Origin: Bryoerythrophyllum caledonicum
Lineage: Eukaryota; Streptophyta; Bryopsida; Pottiales; Pottiaceae
NCBI GenBank assembly: GCA_963971425.1
Contig: OZ020523.1
Location: 9,668,867-9,732,866 of the forward strand
Length of the DNA stretch: 64,000 nucleotides
Reading direction: 5' to 3'
The notes beneath the pieces are model-generated. The model saw only the letters and a program-made list of their open reading frames with translations. It had not been told where the DNA came from and made no database searches. The translations under genes were made by a program, and so were the position numbers. This document shows positions 11,934 to 22,829 of this stretch, in pieces; the first letter of the stretch is position 1; each line of letters begins with the position of its first letter.

Positions 11934-12750
11934 TGTGAGCAAAAATTAACCCCCCGAGTAGGAGAGTTAATCTGAAGACAAGGCCCTAGTTTAAAGATTG
12001 AGCCCTTGCAAGAACGAAGCTTGTGTGTGAGTGTGTGTGCAATTTCCCCCCACAACAAGTTCTAACTCATTAAAATTATTGGATTATTGACCCATCATCA
12101 CTACGTGGGTTAATTCAGCTCACCTCAACATGGTTTAGATAGTCAGACTTAGTTAGGGTTCACTCAATTAGGTTAGTTCATACTGATCATCCTTCCCCTT
12201 TCTTCCTTAAAGTTATCTTCCTTACGGCCATCCCTTTCTTTTACTTGTCCTTTTCTTTTATTATATCCTCATTAACTCTTTTCTTTTACTTAATCTTTTA
12301 TTGTATTTTTAAAATTTAAATTTTAAAATTCTATTTTTTAATAATTTTTTTAAAAAAAAAATTCCTTAAAAAAAAAATTAATTTTTAAATTTTAATTCCT
12401 TTCAATTTTTTCCGGCCCTCTGAATCTTTGATTAAACTTGGGCGATTAGGACCAATTTTTGCCTTACACTACGGCCAACTTTGACAGCCCATATCTTTTG
12501 ATCCATGACTCCAAATTCCAATTTCTCACCTCCATCATGATATTAACTTGACCAAACCACCGTACTTTGAGTCAAGACAACGTAAAACCCCTACAGACAG
12601 CCAACAACGGACAACCTCTCAACAAATCAGAAAACTTCACCTAGTCATAACTTCTTGGAGGTAACTCCAAATTGGATGTTCTCACCACCTACCTTACTGA
12701 ATTTTTGTGTTCTTGGCGTTGGGACCCTCAAGAATTTTGTATGGACCTTG
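11934..12750 (-). mobile_element. Putative LTR of the Gypsy element (outer end not located)
   Basis: On the plus strand the sequence after the PBS begins TGTGAGCAAAAATTAACC, as expected for the inner end of an LTR read backwards. The block includes a very AT-rich patch (12296-12400). No second LTR is present to define the outer boundary. The right limit given here is only where similarity to a host gene fragment begins nearby. Confidence 0.35.
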
Positions 12751-12960
12751 GTGATCACAGCATCCAGACGACCAACAACCATTCAACGAGTATAGATTGA
12801 CATAGGGAGATCAACTCTGATCCATTCACCATATACACACGACCATACAACATCAACATAGAAGGGGGTCCCAGCAAGGTCACTTGATTACGTAGATAGG
12901 GTGGTTCAACAACTAAATCTAATTCTTCATAAAATTGGATAGCGCTTCCGTAAAATCGGA

Positions 12961-13074
12961 CAGATTCTTCTGCTCGTCCTTCACGTACTCGTCGTGGATG
13001 TCGATGAACTTCAGCTGCCGCTGCAGCAGCTTTTGCCGCATATACAAATCCTCCTTGTCTAGCTCCGCCAAACT
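12961..13074 (-). pseudogene. RPT3: Fragment of 26S proteasome ATPase RPT3 (N-terminal coiled coil)
   Basis: On the minus strand the open frame (12919-13173) contains about 38 residues, with LDKEDLYMRQKLLQRQL and EYVKDEQKNL, matching the N-terminal coiled coil of plant RPT3. RPT3 is one of six AAA ATPases in the base of the 26S proteasome. The match stops abruptly after KNL, the following residues are unrelated, and no OB or AAA domain follows. The upstream part of the frame has no ATG and does not resemble RPT3. I read it as a single captured or duplicated exon piece. Assignment is from memory of the family, without a database search. Confidence 0.65.
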
Positions 13075-13179
13075 TCGTCTCTCCGCCTTCACACTCCAAT
13101 AAACCACGGCAATGCAGACTTCCGCGCAGAAATTCACGAGCGCCACATTCGCGGCGTTGCAAAGCAGCACCACGGTGCT

Positions 13180-14290
13180 CGGGCACCTAGGGTGATTTCA
13201 CTGCTGCAGAGCCGTTCCCGGAGCTCAGATGCTCGGAAGGAGCAGAAAAAAGAATGACGAAAGAGTCGACAAGCGAATAGCAGAGCGAGCAGATGGCAAT
13301 GAACGCAACAGTGTTGAGTGCGCGCGAGAGAAGAGAAAGCTCGAGCAGGGGTGTCTGCGCCGGGGGCATGAAGCGTGATCTAGGTGCGTCTCGCTCTCTC
13401 TCTTTCTCCGACCGTCGCCTCTCCTCGGCGCCAAAACGAGGGTTTAACCACCAAGCGCGATCCGACCCTGCAATCCGGCACACTCTTCCTGTCACGTCCA
13501 CGAGCACTCGCTTCGGCCTCTCGCTCCAACGATGTGCGCTCCTCCTGCCTCCTCACGTCCACACCGTCTCTCCAGTCACGTCTAAAACACACCTCCAGAG
13601 ACTTACAAACCTCCAATTCGGTCAACCAACAAGCTGTAACACGCTTCCCTGCGCACATCGCACATGAAGAATTTAGTTAGCTAGAGCTATTACAAATTTA
13701 GGAGATAGAGGCGGCGTGTCAGGCTGGAGGCGGCGATTTAATTGCTCATACTTAATCAAGGAGAAGAGAGCTGTTGAAGTAGCCAGTTCAGTGCTACTCC
13801 GCAAGATTAAGGGTTGCAAATCTTGCGCAGGCCAAAACTTCCAAAAAAAGACTATAGGAGTGCATCCTAGCTGGTAGAACTAGTGGTAAAATTTTTGGAA
13901 TTTTCTGAGCTAGAATGTTATTTTATTTTAGGGTTTGACTAGTTATTTGGCAAGTTGACCGTTGGTTAAAAATGCTTACAAAAATTCAAAAAAACTAGAA
14001 AACTCCAGGTAGGGTAATTAGGATGTTGGGAATCCAGCTGTGTGGTTAGTTTCCAAATTATTAAGTAGATTGCAAATCACAGGCTAGATAGCATTAGAAC
14101 TAGTTGAATTAGTATTAAAAGAATATTAGGTACCTTTTTAACCTAAACTTGGTCAATTCTGTCTTAAAACTAGAAAAAATGAAGAAAAAACAATAGGGGC
14201 CCCTTTCGGCCAATCACAAGTGGAGCCAATACATTCAAGTTGTAACTTAGAAATCGATATGTTCATGTTCTGACTTCTTTAAACTTTGGT
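13180..14290. other. No confident gene between the RPT3 and HAUS3 fragments
   Basis: Overlapping serine/arginine-rich frames at 13187-13680 on both strands have no recognisable domain and reflect a locally GC-rich stretch. I looked here for the missing N-terminal exons of HAUS3 and found none. The sequence from 13690 is AT-rich and intron-like. Confidence 0.5.
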
Positions 14291-14296
14291 TTGTAG

Positions 14297-17200
14297 GGTC
14301 CTTCCCGACTTGTTGCTGAAGAAGGGAAATCAAAATGCGCTTGGGTCACTCTTGATGATGTGACCAATCGCTTCATAAGAGGTTTGTTGCTTGAGCTGAT
14401 AACTTTTAAGGGTGGCAGCAATTGAAATGATTGCTTTTCTTTTAGGGTGATCATTATGTGTTGTCTAGTTTCAAAGAAATTCACAAATTATAAACCTGCC
14501 ATTGAGATACTGTCTAGTTTGCATGAAGTTCTACGCTGGTATTTTTGTTGCTCACAGGAGACTCTGAGAGGACTTATCATCGGCGAGTGGTGGAGCTTCA
14601 GCGCCTCAGATCCATGTATGTTCTTCTTTTTTCTTAAACATATTTATCATCTTCCACTTTTTCTTCTCATATACTCCTGAGGTGCCCATGGTTCGTATCC
14701 TACAATAAACTCGTGACTTAGTGAATTATCCATATTGTACTTGGAAGATATGGCCCAATCAATTGAAGTGTGTCTATTCTTCTGAATTCTCATTCAAGTT
14801 GGTAATTTTTATATCGTAAGATTCCTTTCATGAAAGAATTAAAGCCCTTGGACAAGCCAAAGCACTTGCGTAAGTTGTACAATGGTAGCATGATAATCTT
14901 TGTGATTGTGAATTTTGTGCTGATTTGGTGTAAGCGAGAGGCAGTGGGTTGAAGCTCATGCAGAGAAGGCTAAACAACAAGCTCTGCTTCTTACGGCACA
15001 ACTTCAGTCTTTTGCCGATCAAGCACATGTGCACTCCGATCTTCAAATTCTTAGGTGACCTCCACTTTCGTGTCCTTCGGATTTTGAATGTCTAATGAAT
15101 AGAGGTGGGTTCTGTGGAAGCAAAAATATATGGAAACCCTTTTGGATGTCTGAACTTGTGAATATTCTGGGAAGCGCGTTTGCAGGCGTAGGTACACAGA
15201 TGTTGGAAGTGAGCTCTACACCCTCATTCAAAAGGAAGAGAAATTGCTGTCTGGGGTGATTTCAAAATTTTCTCTGAATGTTTCATTTTCATTTGGGTAA
15301 AGCCGTGATTGAGGTTGAATGTTCCATTGCAAGCGGCACTGTACACTTTTATGAGCTGGCACTCCTCACATCTCGTATCCATCTAAGATTTTGAAGGGGA
15401 GATCAGGCCGTTTTAAACATTTTTTTCTTAATTTCCGTTTGGAAGGGTTTCGAGTGAGTATCTTGCTATCTGCTTATATGGTTTCATGAGAGGATCACAT
15501 TTTCATGAATCAAATCGAGTTCTTATGATGAAACTGCTATGTTGATCGAACAGGTCGTTCCTAATCTTTGTTGGGAGCTTGCTCAACTCCAGGATACATA
15601 TATTCTTCAAGGTAAACAATCTCCTGTTGCTCAGCAGGATTTAATTTGCTACTTGTTACCACATTGACTTCTGTATTCGATGACATGAGCAGTTCAGTAA
15701 TCACAACTTCAACTATGAAATTAGTAAATAGGATACTCCAGTTCATTTCAAATAGATCACACTTGCATGATGTGTATGTAACAATCGTATATCAAGTGCA
15801 AGGTGGGGTCGTTGAAGCCTATGATGAAACGAGCATTGAGTGTTTCTTATTGTCCTGAAATTCACACAAGTGATTACGATCTTAAGGTGATGCGGCAGGA
15901 GTATTACATTTCACAGCAGAAAAAGGTGACTTCTACTTATTGTTAAGAATGCTCTATATTTTGTTGCTTTCCTTGTCCTCCATCATTTTGTGACAAAAGA
16001 TGCCAAATAGTTGCAGTTTTGGAATGTAACAATTGAAATCCGGACTACACTTATCTTCCTAAAGGTGTAATTATTTCATGTTTGGCAGTTTATAGGCTTT
16101 CTGGTGGATCAATTGGCAAGGCATCGGTTTCTTCAAGTTGCTTGCCTACTGGAAAGAAAGACCACAAACGGTGCATATGAGCTGTTACGCCTTGTGGAGT
16201 CGGAGTTGCAGGCCTACACCTCCAACACTTTGGGGCGCATTGTATGTCTTCTAAACCTTCAGTGGCAGTATGCTTCTTGTTTTGTAATATTTTCTCAATT
16301 CTTTTTACTATGCTTGTTATGACTTGTAACATTGCCTTTGTAATGGACCAGTTTTTTACGTATGTTAACTAGCAATTTTGTAAGCAGGAGAGGTGTGTGG
16401 GGTTAACGATAGCAACAACAGAGGCTCAAGAACATGGAGGTGTAGATGATCGGGATACATTCCTTCATCGTGTGAGGGATCTTCTCAATATTCACACAGG
16501 TACTTTGTCCTCACATGTGTCGAGTTGGAGTGGAAGAATTTAGAGTTCATAGATTAATTCTCCACCTTAAATGTACTGCAGATGAGCAGGGAGGATTGCC
16601 ACAGTATGTCTCGGCTCCTGGTCTTGTGCAACAGATAAATCAAGTGCAAGTGGAGCTGGAGACGTTACGAGACGAGATGCATCACTCTCTTCTTCATGAC
16701 AAACACAAATGCATCAATGACCTGTAAGTTCGCCTATTGTCCATTGCCATAGCTCATTATAATTCCAACTGATTCACTAGGAAGGGCTACCAATAGAAAG
16801 AAGAAAGTGTGCTCTACAATATGAGGTAATTTTCATACATGAAATAGAAGTTTTGGTTTCACCTGAAGAAGTTAGAAGGGCTATCTCTATTTTCAGGGGT
16901 TGATTCTCTGTTTTCTAGACAAATGGGTTGAAAGTCCACTGGACCTTCTGAATTCACTTTTTAACACCTGTGTTCGTTTCATTAGTATTTTCCTGATTTT
17001 TCATCTTGATTTGGCAAGTGCCATGTTATTCATAAAATGCAGCAGCTTCTGTTCGCGTCGTCAACTACTGCTCAACCCATTCTGAGCCCTTGGATACGAT
17101 TTAGTTCAATTTATGCAATCAGAGGCTTTGCTGCAGATGCTGCAATCTTTCTTTGTTTCAATACTTCAACTCACACATCCTTTTCTTGCGATTACAGCCA

Positions 17201-17631
17201 CTCATGAAGGAGCTCGGTGAAATGGAGAAAGTGAACTCTCAGCTTTCTTCTGCCATTGAAGAAGTCACTCGGGAGCACCGTGAAAAGGCAGAGGTAACAC
17301 TCTACTTCCAAAACCAACCACATTATTTTTCCTCTTGAATGTGGAGCTACAGGCAGAATTATTCAAAGTGTTTTCTCGAGTAGCACTTGAAAAAGCATGA
17401 TTTAGAACTGCTCATTAGCTTGACCGCTGTCATTGATCTAAGCTTGACCTATTTCCTGATCATTTACCTTTTTTCCTGATGATTCACTGTCCTTGTTCAC
17501 AGATTGTGAAGCACCATCCTCATGAAGTTGGGCGAGAAAGGCAAGTGTTTGTGGACTTTTTCTGTGCACCTGACCGCCTCCGAACTCAAGTGCGAGAGCT
17601 TTCCGCAAGAGTCATGGCCCTGCAAACTTAA
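14297..17631 (+). pseudogene. AUG3: HAUS augmin-like complex subunit 3, 3' half (about 12 exons)
   Basis: HAUS3 is a coiled-coil subunit of augmin, which recruits gamma-tubulin to existing microtubules for branched nucleation in spindles and phragmoplasts. Exons seen: 14297-14381 ([11 protein letters not shown]), 14558-14615, 14935-15054, 15186-15255, 15554-15611 ([15 protein letters not shown]), 15871-15925 (DYDLKVMRQEYYIS), 16089-16241, 16388-16499, 16582-16723 (YVSAPGLVQQI), 17019/17043-17093 (QQLLFASSTTAQPIL), 17198-17293 and 17503-17631, ending with the native stop TAA. Together they encode about 375 residues, which is roughly the C-terminal two thirds. The N-terminal about 215 residues are absent from the window. 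Two defects were seen: the 15611/15871 junction is one base out of frame with canonical sites, and the donor after 17093 reads AT where GT is expected. It is probably a truncated, recently inactivated copy, although a long upstream intron outside my reading cannot be excluded. Confidence 0.85.
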
Positions 17632-17665
17632 ATTTACTCTTGTCACGTTTCGGTTATGTACTGTA

Positions 17666-19384
17666 CAGTACCCGGCAAGTCTGAATGGTGCAGTCACTGG
17701 TTTTGCTGAAATTCAGCAGTGAACTCGTAACTTCAAAATCACACCACAGGCTCAAAAATTCATGAAATTGCAAACCGTAAATTGGATTTGGAAGATAGAG
17801 AAGTCTAGTTTTGAAAAACATTGATTTGTTATATTGAAAAATTTAAGAACATACAACAATAGTGCATTTTGTAGCACACTATCTACCACCTCGTACTACC
17901 ACCTCTCGCATTAATTACAGCCTTCATTCGGTGAGGCATGCTAGCAATGAGAATGCCTAGAGTCTCCATAGATATGGCTTCCCATGCCTGCTCAATGCTC
18001 TTGACCATTTCATCTTTGTTCTTTGGCCTAGTCTCTTTCTGTACAAAGTCTTTTAAAATCATCCACACATTCTCTATGGGATTCAAATCCGGTGAATTTG
18101 CAGGCCATATAATCTTCTTGATCTGATGCGCTTCTCGCCATTGTTTTGGTAAGCTACTACGATGCACTGGGGCACCATCCTCCATGAGATGAAGACTTTG
18201 AGGATTATCATGCATGAAGTAAAAGCCACTCAATCGACCCTCATACACAATGTCAACAAAATCGGCACTTGTTCGTCTATCAGATGGCATAATAACAATG
18301 GGGCACTTCTCATAACCTGTAAAAGCACCCCAAATCATAACGGATGTCCGTCCAGATTTAAAAGTGGGTGCTAGGCAATCCCATGAGTAGCGTTCATACG
18401 CTCGCCGCCAAACTTTGACTTGCCGGTAATTCTTGCCTATCTCAAATGAGGACTCATCTGTCCATATTACATTCATCCAATCTAATACTTCCCAAGTCTC
18501 ATGTATTCTAGCAAATGCCAATCTATCAGCTTTATGCTTGTCATTAAGAAAAGGCTTCTTTGTTGCAACACGACTACCAAATCCAATACGTTTAATCTCC
18601 TTCCTTAACGTTCGCTCACAAACTTTCTCACTCATCTGTTCTATGATGGATACAAGTGGAATGTGTCTATTTTGTGCAAGAATGCGACCCAATTCCCTCC
18701 TATCTCGATCATTCAATTTGCAATGTCGACGTTTAGCCTTTCGAGTGACCACTGTTCCATCTCTACGGAATTTTTTCAAGACATTCTGAACGGTAGTATG
18801 TGGTATGCCTAACTTAATTCCAATGCTACGTTGTGACATGCCTGAACAACTCATTCCAACTATGATGCCTTTGACCTCTGTACTCAAACGACGACCTCCC
18901 ATTTCTGCTCAAAACTTTGATACAAATTACACAATTGAAATGAATTTTGTTCCACTCAAAAACCTCCAAAATCTGATGCATGCATAACTAGAATCCACCA
19001 TCAACAAAAACTCAAACGATCACCATCTAACCAAATGACATTTGAAGTGGTTCAATCCACTCACAAGCTCCATTTGTACAAAATTTCAGCTCAATCTAAG
19101 CAAATCTGTGGCCTCCATGTGCATCGATATTTTTTGAAGTTGTGTACAGGTTCTGCCACCGCAGCAACACATGTCTCTTCATTTCGATTGATATGGATAT
19201 TTTTGAAATATCTCATTAAATGCTCAACGACACTTGTAACTAGACTACTAATCCTACCTAACAATACTAATTACAACTTCTAGGTCGAAGAGGTGGAAAG
19301 GAGAGAGCGATTCAAAGTCACAGGACCGCCGCTTCAACAAAACGTGGTTCAGTTCGTTGCACCATTCAGACTTGCCGGGTACTG
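17666..19384 (-). mobile_element. Tc1-like DD34E transposon, complete
   Basis: This is a 1719-bp element with perfect 27-bp terminal inverted repeats (17666-17692 and 19358-19384) beginning CAGTACCCGGCAAGTC. It is flanked by TA at 17664-17665 and 19385-19386, the standard Tc1/mariner target duplication. It carries one intact transposase gene on the minus strand and lies 35 bp after the HAUS3 stop codon, in what would be its 3' UTR. Intact TIRs plus an intact reading frame suggest a young, possibly autonomous copy. Confidence 0.93.
17883..18902 (-). CDS. Tc1-like (DD34E) transposase, 339 aa, intact
   Basis: It cuts and pastes the surrounding element. The N-terminus (residues about 1-115) holds paired helix-turn-helix DNA-binding segments (MSQRSIGIKLGIPHTTVQNV, then a second basic HTH). 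The catalytic domain has D149 (IWTDESSF), D242 (LMEDGAPVH) and E277 (SPDLNPIENVW). There are exactly 34 residues between D242 and E277, the Tc1 spacing, not the DD39D spacing of the better-known plant mariner-like elements. RTSVMIWGAF before the second aspartate is also typical. The ATG at 18902 is a good start and the length matches the family. No frameshift or internal stop is present. Confidence 0.93.
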   Translation of the reverse strand: MGGRRLSTEVKGIIVGMSCSGMSQRSIGIKLGIPHTTVQNVLKKFRRDGTVVTRKAKRRHCKLNDRDRRELGRILAQNRHIPLVSIIEQMSEKVCERTLRKEIKRIGFGSRVATKKPFLNDKHKADRLAFARIHETWEVLDWMNVIWTDESSFEIGKNYRQVKVWRRAYERYSWDCLAPTFKSGRTSVMIWGAFTGYEKCPIVIMPSDRRTSADFVDIVYEGRLSGFYFMHDNPQSLHLMEDGAPVHRSSLPKQWREAHQIKKIIWPANSPDLNPIENVWMILKDFVQKETRPKNKDEMVKSIEQAWEAISMETLGILIASMPHRMKAVINARGGSTRW

Positions 19385-19386
19385 TA

Positions 19387-20703
19387 CAGTCCCCTTCAAT
19401 AAGGTTACGTACTTTTTGCATTTGTAGGGATAGTAACTTTCAGTGCTACCAACTTTGACACCCTCTTGAGGGTGAGAAATTGTTATTTTACCATGAAATT
19501 TTTGGCACAAGATCATTTCTATGTTGACAACACGTGTGCAAAATTTCAAGGTCGGAAGTTGAATAAAAAAATATATATTCAAGATCTACCAACATGGGTA
19601 GCACTAAGAAAAGTTTCATAGCTACGAACTTTGATACCTTCCCAAGGATTGAATTTTTTGTTTTTGCCCATGTAATTTTTGGGATGGGACCTTCTCTGTG
19701 TTTATTACATGTTTAAAGTCCAAAACATCCACACTAAGAAACATATTTAAAATCTAGCAACATGTGTAGTTGTGAGTGTAGTTGTAAGAGACATTTCACT
19801 CCTTGCCAACTTTGACACACTCCCAAGGATTAAATCTTTTGTTTTTGCACATGAAATTTTTGGCATGAAACCATGTCTGTATTGAATACATGTGTACCAA
19901 GTTTTAAGGCTAGAATACCTACATAGCAAAAGATTTTTGATATCTACCAACATGTGTAGTTGTGAGAAACATTTCACTCTTGCCAAATTTGACACCCTCC
20001 CAAGGATTGAATTTTATATTTTTTCCCATGAGATTTTGGACATGAGACCATCTCTATGTTGATTATATGTGTGCTTAATTTCAAGTCTAAAATATCCATG
20101 ATAGAAAAGAAAAAAATCAAAATCTACCAACGTGCTAATTGTGAGAAACAACCGGGTACCATTTCAACTTTGGCACCTTCCCTAGGTTTGAAAGATTGTT
20201 ATTTTACTATGAAATTTTTAACACATGATCACCTCTATGTTTATAACATGTGTGCCAAATTTCAAGGCGAGAAGATGAATAAAAAAACCAATATTCAAAA
20301 TTTACCAACATGTGAAACTATGAGAAACAATCTTGTGTATCTATTATTGTATTCATCACATGGCTTTGAAATTTAACACACATGTTATCAGCATAGAGAT
20401 GATCTTGTGATAAAAATTTCATGGTAAAATATCAAATTTTCAGCCCTCAGGAGGGTGTCAAAATTGGCAGTAGTGAATGGCTTACAACTACACATGTTGA
20501 TAAATTTGGAATATCTTTTTCTATATTCATCTTTTGGCCTTGAAATTTGGCACACATGTTGTCAACATAGAAATAATCTTGTGCCAAAAATTTCATGGTA
20601 AAATAACAATTTTCTAAACCTCAAGAGGGTGTCAAAGTTGGCGGCACTGAAGGTTACTATCTCTAGGAATGCAAAAAGTACGTAACCTTATTGAAGGGGA
20701 CTG
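19387..20703. mobile_element. TA-target foldback element, non-coding, 1317 bp
   Basis: The ends CAGTCCCCTTCAATAAGG and its reverse complement at 20686-20703 are flanked by TA (19385-19386, 20704-20705). The inverted arms extend for about 250 bp (19387-19640 against 20450-20703). The interior is built of three to four tandem, imperfect units of about 180 bp containing CCAACTTTGACACCCTCCCAAGG. It shares internal sequence with the MITEs at 5604-6201 and 56802-57396. The left TA is shared with the Tc1-like transposon, so two elements sit side by side at one target. Confidence 0.85.
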
Positions 20704-20705
20704 TA

Positions 20706-22100
20706 CAACATTAATTAGAAGTCGCAAGAACAAAAATTCACGTTGCAATTTTCCTTCTCTTCTTGAGGTGCCATTAACTCCTCGGGGCACTTTTTCAATT
20801 TCAGATCAGTTTTCTCATGTTGATTAATTTTTGGAATCAGGATGAAGAGAAGTACACTAAAAATCTCATTTAGTGTAGTGGTATGAATAGTGTACTTACC
20901 CTAGTACACTTTTTGTGGAAAAGTTGACAATTAGTGTCAGTCACTACTATCATTAATGATACCGCATAGTTTTTCCAATAACAAATATTTAATTCTGATT
21001 TCTTATAATAACCAATAACAAATAATTAACTTCTCCTCATTTGCAACTTTCAAATGGTCATAACTCACTCAAATTTTGTCCAAACCAAACAAATATGGTG
21101 TTTGTTTGACTTCTATATTTTCTGTAGATCTCAAAAAAACCACATATATCCTATTTCGATAGTATATGAGTGAGTCATGGTCGTTAGAAGATTGTTGATA
21201 AGATACCTTGACACCTCTCGGCTTCTGGACCTTTTCTTTTAATAAATTTCTTGTACTATTCATACACTAAATGTGCACAAGTGTGAAAAAATATTTTGCA
21301 ATCTTTATTGGAATTTGACAAAAAGTGTTTGGTGAATTTCCACTTACAATCATTACCAAATACTTCCTTTTACAAGAGGAGAAGAGAAGAAAATTACACA
21401 ATCATGGTTGTCACAAGAGCGCAATCCTAAATTGTGTGCGTGTCTCTCGCTCATGAGTTGTAATTCTCACGTGGTGCTATCGTAATCGATGTGGAGGAGC
21501 TTGAGGTACACATGCCTTCGATGAACTCTTACAAATCCTTCACTATTTCTCATATCTCTTGGACCTTCATCTCTTCGTGGCGGTTTAACGTAATATTGCT
21601 CCGAACATTCCTCAGGTCGGGACATGTTTAATAATTATCAGAAGACATGTCGTCAATTCACAATTACTTGGAACACAATTGAAGCCTCTAAGAATCTCCG
21701 TTGTTAATGCCGTTGGGAATGCTTAGATCTCTCTTACACTCTAGGTCAGATGGTGCTAAACTGTATCAGCTGAGTGTAGCTCAATTTTGTAATAACTGTT
21801 GTATCATTCTTTGTGTATATAATTTTTTTGATAATACATGTCGAGATGTTTCACTACTTTGTTTTTCTTTTGCGGATTAGAATTCTATTGTTGATGGAAT
21901 GTCCAACCATTTTGAATGATTTGAATTATCATCTATTGTTCACAGGGTGTGTGGGCGTCACTTTTGTTCAAATACTACAGGACTAGGATTGTTGGGCGTC
22001 GGTGGATTCCTTGCTGAATCTAGAGCAATGCGCTTTTTCCCTTCGGAGTAAAGGGCTTCTATTGCACTCTCGTGCAACAGCTTAGTCTACCCTGGATTAT
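20706..22100. other. No confident gene
   Basis: AT-rich DNA. 21380-22090 has mixed composition and occasional short frames (around 21957, GVWASLLFKYYRTRIVGRR, soon stopped) that could be remnants of the same unknown unit as 22107-22827. Nothing can be assigned. Confidence 0.4.
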
Positions 22101-22106
22101 TCGACA

Positions 22107-22283
22107 ATGGTAGAGGGCAAGGGAGTTGTTGAAAGCCCTATTGCTCGGGACCCAATTCCAGATAGGGTCAACTCTTCGTCACTTTGGCCTTGTTTAGTTC
22201 CCGAGTCTCCACATTTGAATCCGGAGAATTGTACTCCTCCAAAGCACATTCTATATGACGGTGTGAGGAATGCTCCTTACTAA
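22107..22283 (+). CDS. Small open frame (58 aa), unknown
   Basis: ATG to TAA, encoding a proline-rich peptide with PIARDPIPDRVNSSSLWP and PENCTPPKHILYDGVRN. Codon use looks more protein-like than its AT-rich surroundings. It could be a first exon, or the remnant of one, belonging with 22573-22827. I do not recognise it. Confidence 0.25.
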   Translation: MVEGKGVVESPIARDPIPDRVNSSSLWPCLVPESPHLNPENCTPPKHILYDGVRNAPY

Positions 22284-22572
22284 TGCTCCTTGATAGTACA
22301 TTATATGCTCACCTCCTAATGATTGCACTCTTGAGTCGTTCTTTGCCTAGGCATTTTGATGGATGTCGTGCTACTCATAAAATTTAGCTTCTTTTGAGCT
22401 AATATATATTTGGATGGATGGTAAATGTGCTTCGTGGATGTACCATTGAGCATTTTAGCTCCATTCGACCTAAAGTGTATTTGGCTCGATCTTAATGTTA
22501 TTGACTTTATGTGTGTCGTGTATCGCTATTCGACCTAAACAATGTATTTGTCTGGATTGTATGTGACACCTA

Positions 22573-22827
22573 TTGTGCAGGAACCCTCAGCAAAAACGTC
22601 TCGACCCCCGCATTCTCTTGGAGAATACTATTGGAAACAAATTGTTTCCTTCGGATCCTACCCGCGGCCACTCACTGCCCAAATCAAACGTTGATGAGGT
22701 GCGTAGGCTTGGGTTGTTGCGTCTTCTAGATAGTCCACTGATGCAAGAGAATGGAGTAATTTCGACTCGTCAACGTCAAAGGGCTTTTTTGAAGTTGCGT
22801 ACAGACGCTTATGGAGGAACTCCTTAG
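22573..22827 (+). CDS. Open frame (about 84 aa), possible terminal exon, unknown
   Basis: The frame follows an acceptor-like TTGTGCAG (ending about 22580). It encodes a charged segment with SNVDEVRRLGLLRLLDSPLMQ and RQRQRAFLKLRTDAYGG before TAG. The overlapping plus-strand frame at 22511-22729 is less protein-like. No family is recognised. It may be the last exon of a small decayed gene whose first part is near 22107. Confidence 0.25.
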   Translation: MCRNPQQKRLDPRILLENTIGNKLFPSDPTRGHSLPKSNVDEVRRLGLLRLLDSPLMQENGVISTRQRQRAFLKLRTDAYGGTP

Positions 22828-22829
22828 AC

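Noticed and set aside
17094..17197. AT-AG boundary read as a U12-type (AT-AC) intron in HAUS3
   Set aside because: The start ATACGATT does not match the ATATCC consensus and the end is AG; a simple G-to-A change in a GT donor is more likely.
19283..19345. Additional HAUS3 exon suggested by an open plus-strand frame after CTAG
   Set aside because: It lies inside the Tc1-like element, between the transposase start and the right TIR, and HAUS3 already ends at 17631.
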